A stretch of 64,000 nt of DNA from contig NC_073302.1 of the NCBI RefSeq assembly GCF_027595985.1, positions 172,279,996-172,343,995 of the forward strand, in the 5' to 3' direction. The DNA comes from Sorex araneus (taxonomy: Eukaryota > Chordata > Mammalia > Eulipotyphla > Soricidae). Of the stretch, positions 58,060 to 64,000 are shown in pieces; positions within the stretch are counted from its first letter, which is position 1; each line of letters opens with the position of its first letter. Position numbers and translations under genes: made by a program. The notes below the pieces were generated by a model. That model made no database searches and had not been told where the DNA came from. It saw only the letters and a program-made list of their open reading frames with translations.

Positions 58060-58308
58060 CTTCACTGTCACTGTCATCCCGTTGCTCATCAATTTGTTTG
58101 AGCGGGCACCAGTAACGTCTCTCATTGAGAGACTTATTGTTACTGTTTTTGGCATATCCAATACGCAGGGGTAGCTTGCAAGGCACTGCCGCACGGGCTC
58201 AATACTCTGGATAGTTTGCCGGGTTCTCCAAGAGGGACAGAGGAATTGAACTCAGGTCAGCTGCGTGAAAGGCAAACACCCAACCTCTGTGCTATCGCTC
58301 TACTCCAA
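58060..58308 (-). mobile_element. SINE-R, complete
   Basis: Read on the minus strand: head from 58308 with a gatagcacag-type A box and a B-box region, a body, atgccaaaaacagtaac, a short deletion before the tail, and an RTE tail ending in gacagtgacagtgaag at 58060. Moderately diverged. Confidence 0.93.
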
Positions 58309-58990
58309 GCAGAGGAGAGAAACTGTACCTCCTGTTAATAGCTGAGGGAAGCTTGCTAGTCATGTGAGCAAGCTATATTAGAATTATTCCTTCCAAACTC
58401 AGTCAGGACATCAGACAAATGGAGTCAGGACGTTTTGACTAGCCTGAGCTAAAAGAATACAGCTAATTCATTCCCAGATTATTGATCCACAGAAACTCTA
58501 TGAAATAAATATTTGTAAGTTTATTAAGCTTATTAACCTTAGGGTTAATTTGTTATGTGGCAATACATAGCTAATACACTGGTATTTATAGTTGTTGTTA
58601 GATGCAAGAGTTTTCTATATAACCCCTAGTTTTTCACCCCTCATTCTGTAAATAAAACAAAAGCAAAGCCCTAAAGTATCTTTAGAAATGGAATGACTCA
58701 ATTTTTGTGATTCTGCACTCTTCAAATGTAGTTGTCAGATCCAGTTTTCCCCTAGAAAAAAGATTTAGCATATGTCAAATGACCAGGAATTTTAGTTCGC
58801 TATTGTAAGACAAAAGTCTCGTCTTTGTGGCCACATAACCATTTTGGCCCTTTTCACTTTTTCTTGTTTTTGTGCAAAGTCTTGGTAGAGATTGGTAGGT
58901 GGGAGTCAGGCAAATATTTGATCTTTATTTACCAAATTTTGGTGTGAAAAAAACAATGGAAATTCTGGGCTTTCTACATTCTCTTTTACT
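58309..58990. other. Unique sequence
   Basis: No feature recognised. Confidence 0.4.
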
Positions 58991-60240
58991 GAGTACACCA
59001 TAGTGAGACCTCTCCAGAAGTCATGGCTGTGTATTCAATAAATAAGTGTATGCGCTTTCTCCCATGTGTGTTCAGTGGCCATGAGCCCCACCCTGGCCTG
59101 CAGCCACCTCCAACAGACATGAAAGAGGGAACAGGACCACCAAGCTCGTGGGTGACCAGTTGCCATTTATTCCAATCTCTGTCCTGCCATTTATTCCATT
59201 CTCCTCGCATGCCTATTTCAATCACACTGAGTGTCCCATTTTAGTCTAACACTGCCCCTCACTCCTGTCTCCTGAGCTCATGCTACTCTTCCCCAGCCCT
59301 GTGTCACAGCCTAAGTCAAAAGCCCAACCACCAAGCTTTGGGGGTATTAACTACACCCAGGTGAGATAGCACAATCAACATATGTAAAGCCTTTCCTTCA
59401 GGGGAAGCTCTTCTAAGACTAAGACCTCCTCCTGCTAGGACATCTGCTCAAGGGTGAAATTTTATCTAAGGACATATTTCTCCTTTCCTTAGTCCATAAA
59501 CAGTCATCTTAGATTTATTTCTTAGTAATCTTCCTAGCCATTTTGTATAGACACTAAGAGATATATTTAGTTTATAGGGTGGCTCTCGTGGGCGCATCTC
59601 ACTATTGACCCCAGACTACAGTCCTTAAACCAGATTAGTCTTTCCTAATCCCTGCACGGACCTAGTCCATCACTTCTCTTTGGATCATGACAGAATTTGT
59701 CCACGGCCGTGCTCTTAACTTATTATAAGTTTTATGGCACTTGGCCTGTACCGTTTAAATGCTGGGTAGCTTATAGCTTTCCCTGGGTCCATCCAGTGCC
59801 TTTGTCAGGACTCTGCTTTGGGGTGGTAAGAACTAAGGACAATTGAGGCTTAAGTTGAGTGATGCCCAGGAGTCAATACTATTCAGAGTCAATTAACTCC
59901 CAAATTACAAAAGTTTAGCATTAACTGTCTACACAAAAAGCACATTGCTCTACAGTAAACTATGCAAAGAACATAAGGGAAAGAGAAAAGTAATATTTCA
60001 TTTACAAATACAAAATACAGAGTCCTTAGAAGGACGTACAAGTCACAGGGTCTGATTTGGGACTCTAAGTGATTAACAGATAAGGGAAGCAGAGCACAGA
60101 GAAGTTAAAGATAAACACAGAGGAATGGGAGTGCCTTGGGAGCACTGTGATGGGTGTAACTCAATAAACCTAAGCTCTCTGTGGCAAGAGGGAAAGGACA
60201 AACCAATGTTATTTTATATCGACCCCATATAATCCTCCCT
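58991..60240 (-). mobile_element. Possible LTR-like or other unclassified repeat block
   Basis: About 1.2 kb that is more GC-rich than its flanks and has no coding capacity, with repeated words (gccatttattcc twice at 59162 and 59189). I recall similar non-coding text from repeats in related genomes but cannot name the family. I see no paired LTR, no primer-binding site and no clean target-site duplication, so this stays tentative. Confidence 0.25.
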
Positions 60241-61797
60241 ATAGAGTCTTCCAAAATCTGAATTATTATTATCAACTCAGAGATCTATTTTGAGTCTTCA
60301 TATGTATATAGTAATGGGTCATGATGGAGGAGATAAATACAGAATCTTCTTTCCTGATTTTTAAAAAATATTTTTCTCTATTCTAGATATTTTCTATTTA
60401 AGTTCTTAGGCATTTGAAAACGAAAGACAGAAAATGTTTTAGATTTTTATGGTTTTTTCTTGCTTTTTTCTCTTCTCCTGATATCCATGTTTGAATGAAA
60501 GAAAGGGGTAAACACAGAAAAAAGAAAAATAAATGTTTATAATTAAAATTTTATATTTATTTAAAATATGTCAAAGATATCCCATTAGGACAACTCAAAT
60601 GATTTCAAAATTTACCCAGATTTATCTTAAAATGTTATGTGAATAAAGTTTATAGGGTGATAGCAGGTTTTGATAGTAAAATTTAAGGGAAAACTTCCTT
60701 GGGTTCTAGATGTTTTAGAAAATCTGAAACATCCCACCTTAGGGTATGCCAAATAAAAATTGCTACAGTAGAGTTATGAAACACTTTAATATCATGATAG
60801 CTAATACATTTCTTTAAGCATTCAACATATTTTAGCAGCCTAGCCTAGTTCTTTACTCTCTGTTCCATGGGCAGGCTGGTGTTCCTGCCTAAGAACCACC
60901 TAGAGAGCTATGAAAAATGCAAGTTCTCCACCCCAACAATTCTTATTCAGAGTAACTGTCTTTGTGTCATTTGTCATTTGAGAGTAAGACTCTTTTTATC
61001 CCACCAAGTACTTCTTCACCTATTGATCACCAGGTTAATGTTGTCACATGGCCTTTATGTTGCCGGGAATTAATAATATAGACAGAATTAAAGCTTTGGA
61101 TTTTTTATGGTCTTTTCATTTCCTTATCACGACCTTGTAGCTTCTCATTTTCTGAAGGGTCCACCCTTCTCTGGGTGGCACCTCAGTTTCAGCAGCTGGC
61201 TGGTGGTGCGTTTTGTCTATCTCCAAAAAACTGGGTATTTACATCTTAAAAGGTTTCCTTTACACGACTTCAGAGCTAGACAATTTTTTTCTTAGATTTA
61301 TTATTTCCTGAAAAACCCAAGAAATAAAAAAGTCAGGAAATTTCAGTCCCCTCTTCACCCCACCCCTTCTGCCTCCGGCAAAACGCAGATCACCTCTCCT
61401 GATATTTCTCTTTGCCTTTGTCTACGCCAGTCCAGTAGTAATATTCACAAGAAACAGAGCATGAAGAGTGCTCCCCAGAAGATGAGCAACAAGGCATCCT
61501 GAGAAAAAGTCATTATAGGAAGAGAGAGAATCTGGGGTTTAGTTATTCAACACTTAGGGTCTAAGGACTCTTTTCCCAAAGACTATGGTCCCTGGATTCC
61601 CTTGCATGATGGTCCATCAGGAATTTCAACCAGTTGTTTTTTTTTTCTTCTTCCAGAGATTCTCAGAAGGAATTAATTAGGCTACACGAAATAATATTTA
61701 GAATATGTACATTTCTTAGGTTTAGACCTCATTATCATGTTCTTATGCATAATTTAAGTAAATGTCAGATTACTTTTCATATAAATTTTATTTTATT
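60241..61797. other. Unique AT-rich sequence
   Basis: No repeat or gene recognised. A pyrimidine-rich piece at 61345-61400 is unremarkable. Confidence 0.4.
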
Positions 61798-61812
61798 AAA
61801 ATGATAATTTTT

Positions 61813-61899
61813 GTTTGAGCATTGTATAACTGAGACTTTAACCTGAACGCTTTGTAACTTTCCACATGGTGAATTAATAAAAGAATTTAAAAAAAAAAT
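61813..61899 (+). mobile_element. Very short L1 3' end with 14-bp target-site duplication
   Basis: tgtttgagcattgtataact, acctgaacgctttgtaactt and gtgaattaataaaag followed by an A-run are the last about 85 bp of the local L1. Direct repeats aaaatgataatttt stand at 61798-61811 and 61900-61913. Confidence 0.92.
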
Positions 61900-61913
61900 A
61901 AAATGATAATTTT

Positions 61914-63739
61914 GCTGTATCAATTTATGGTGATTCAGGATTCAAATGAATTATTCTGCGAGATGTTCAACTAATTACAATCTTTGAAACATTGTGGAAT
62001 TCTTGCTCTCTATCTGTGCATTTCTCATACTTCATTCCTTCTTATTAAGTGATTTTCATTCCTGTAACTCCTTCCTAAACTCATTGATTTGGAAAGACAA
62101 GGAAGAGAGTGTAGAAAAAAAAATTGGCCTCTTGTCCCCATCTGCAAACTTAGCAGTATTTTCCCCCTCAACATAAATCATCTCAGGGATTATTTTAAAA
62201 GCTTTTTCTTGGAATTCTGTGAATCCTATTGCACTGAGCAATAGTGACTGCTTTTATTTGACTGGCATACAGTAGAACCAGTTCTCACTAAAATTCCCAG
62301 AAAGTTGAAAAAAAATTTTTTTGATTTGTTTTCCCCGATTTGCAGAGAAGGAACATATGTTTCCATGCACCAAATGAAATTGCTCTCCTCTGAAAAATTT
62401 TCTTCAGTGTCTAACAAAATAATCTGCAAGCATTTGGGGGGGCTCTGAAAATATTTTACATCATAATGTAAAATAGTAGCTAAACCTAAGCAATATGATC
62501 TACACATTTTCTTGTTTAAAAACTACCAAGTCAACAGTCAAGTTTGACAGCTTCTCACTGAACATTTCTAACCACCAAGTTTTGGAAAGATCGCTCTCTT
62601 CTCCATGGTGGAAGAGGGTAAATAGTGCTGTGTAGTGGTGAGCATAGATGATTCTTCTCCTGGAATTATTTATATCCTGCATCAAAAAAGTTCCATTTGG
62701 TTCACCTTCCCTCACTCTGTTAGACATAGGACCACAAGGCATAAAATATTTGTCTGCTGATGATATCTTTTTCGAGGCTGCTGACTACTTGAGTATCCCA
62801 GGGGATAGCGTGATCAGAAGTAGAGAAACATTATCCATGTTATACTTTTATTTGTGGAACATTAGCTACAAAGTGAAAAGATACTTTCCCAGGTCTGTAA
62901 CTGTGGTGAATAGTGAAGCAAGTAGACTGTAGGGAGAAATTTCTAATGGACTGAAATGTGTTTTTATCAGAAAGAAAAAGAATTCTCATCTTGAATAGCA
63001 TATTTAACATAATAGTGCTTTTTAAAAATCTCTCTTTTGAGTTGTGTGACCCCTAGGGAGATGTAGTAAAAATGAACTATAGCCTTTGTGTGTGGATAGG
63101 ATAAGTGACTTTGGAAGGAGGCACAATCCACTTTGGTCTATGTCACACTACTGAGAGAATGATGGCAGAGAAGTTCAGTGAAAATTTTTGAATCAGTGGG
63201 CTTGCTGAGGACTTTATGCCCTTGGGGTGAACCAGTTTTTTCTTTGAAAGAGATTTGATAATGACAATTTGATAAGATATAGAAAATACCTTCTCACTAA
63301 TTTGAAATAAGACACTGGCTGCCAAAATGAAATAGAAGCACACTCTAAAAGCCTTGAAGGAATCTGAAGGAAGTAGCCAGGGATTAGTATCTTATTGCTC
63401 CACAGGTTACACAGGTTATTTTGTGTAACCCTTTGCTGACACAGTCATCACTGAATATTTTCATTCATTGAACTGAGATTTCTTCAGCTAACAATTATTT
63501 CCCCCAGGCCACATGACTGAGACTTTTATCTGTAGATGCTCCTACTTGCCAAACATAATGGAAATTGTATATGTGTGGAAATATTGAAATCAGGACAACA
63601 GAAAAAGTTCAAGAATCATTACAAAACCAGATGCTCTCTCTGAACTACTACATATCTGTTACTTTCCTACACTGTTCTTTGGTATGTGCTTTATAATAAT
63701 TAAAATTAATGTTTTAATGATAGAACCAATATTACTGTT
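61914..63739. other. Unique sequence, no repeat recognised
   Basis: About 1.8 kb without SINE or L1. ORFs of 60-94 codons on both strands show no known family. Confidence 0.4.
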
Positions 63740-64000
63740 TCTAACCTGCTGGGCTGTTATTCCACGTCCCAGACCAGAGTGCTTGAGTCTGTCCACGTTG
63801 CCCCATGTCCCTGTCCTTCCCCAGATCCTCAAATTGTAGCCACTTCATGATCTCATCCTTTCTCATCGCTGAGTCAGATTTCATTGTGCATATATCCCAT
63901 AATTTCTTTATCCACTCACCTGTCATTGGGCACTTGAGTTGTTTACGGATCTTGGCTATTGTCTGTGGTAAACATAGGTGTACAAATGTCTTTGGGCACG
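63740..64000 (-). mobile_element. L1 3' region, antisense, cut by window end
   Basis: gattccattgtgcatatatc-like text, ccataatttctttatccact, acctgtcattgggcacttga and gatcttggctattgtctgtg match the antisense L1 3' region. The element continues beyond the window. Confidence 0.85.

Noticed and set aside
1..64000. CRISPR array, operon, phage, integron or plasmid features
   Set aside because: SINE, L1, MIR and L2 content and the absence of dense ORFs show vertebrate nuclear DNA. The repeats present are dispersed or simple, not regularly spaced.

Overview
The window is 64 kb of mammalian nuclear DNA with no functional protein-coding gene that I can support. It holds interspersed repeats in several age layers, microsatellites, AT-rich unique sequence and one processed pseudogene. 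The most frequent repeat is a tRNA-derived SINE whose head carries a Pol III A box and a B box of the form ggttcgatccc. It occurs in two tail types. 'SINE-L' has a body ending in gtgtgaccca plus poly(A), the hallmark of L1 mobilisation. 'SINE-R' has a body ending in a segment shared with an RTE-clade LINE plus a short (agtgatac)-like microsatellite. From memory this pair is typical of shrews (Soricidae, Sorex-like). Eulipotyphla is the confident call and the shrew genus is inference.

Layout. 0-9 kb: SINE-L and SINE-R copies, two SINE-R copies inside an L1 3' end, a direct repeat at 3.4 and 4.0 kb, antisense L1 ORF2 at 5.2-6.4 kb, L1 3' ends at 6.4-7.1 kb, and a GC-richer block without long ORFs to 8.9 kb. 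9-18.6 kb: mainly unique sequence with scattered SINE-L copies and MIR. 18.6-23 kb: a 5'-truncated, broken RTE LINE with reverse transcriptase, a sense L1 3' portion, and a second RTE insertion with an inverted 5' part. 23-39.5 kb: unique sequence with SINE-L, MIR and L1 3' ends, including a G-quadruplex-prone L1 end at 28.4 kb and a SINE chimera at 28.9-29.2 kb. 39.6-40.55 kb: an antisense processed pseudogene of MARK3, 5' truncated but still open across the KA1 domain. 41-53 kb: SINEs, two copies of an unclassified repeat family of over 400 bp (43.1-43.6 and 48.9-49.3 kb), antisense L1, L2, and TA, TTCC and GT microsatellites. 53-64 kb: mostly unique, with a near-consensus SINE-L at 56.35 kb, a SINE-R at 58.1 kb, a possible LTR-like block at 59.0-60.2 kb, and antisense L1 running off the end.

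The parts work together as retrotransposon partnerships. L1 supplies the machinery for poly(A)-tailed SINEs and the MARK3 retrocopy. The RTE LINE, whose 3' end the SINE-R copies carry, is the likely engine for SINE-R. The RTE-SINE-R pairing, the alternative SINE-R architectures and the origin of this RTE lineage are the points most worth follow-up.
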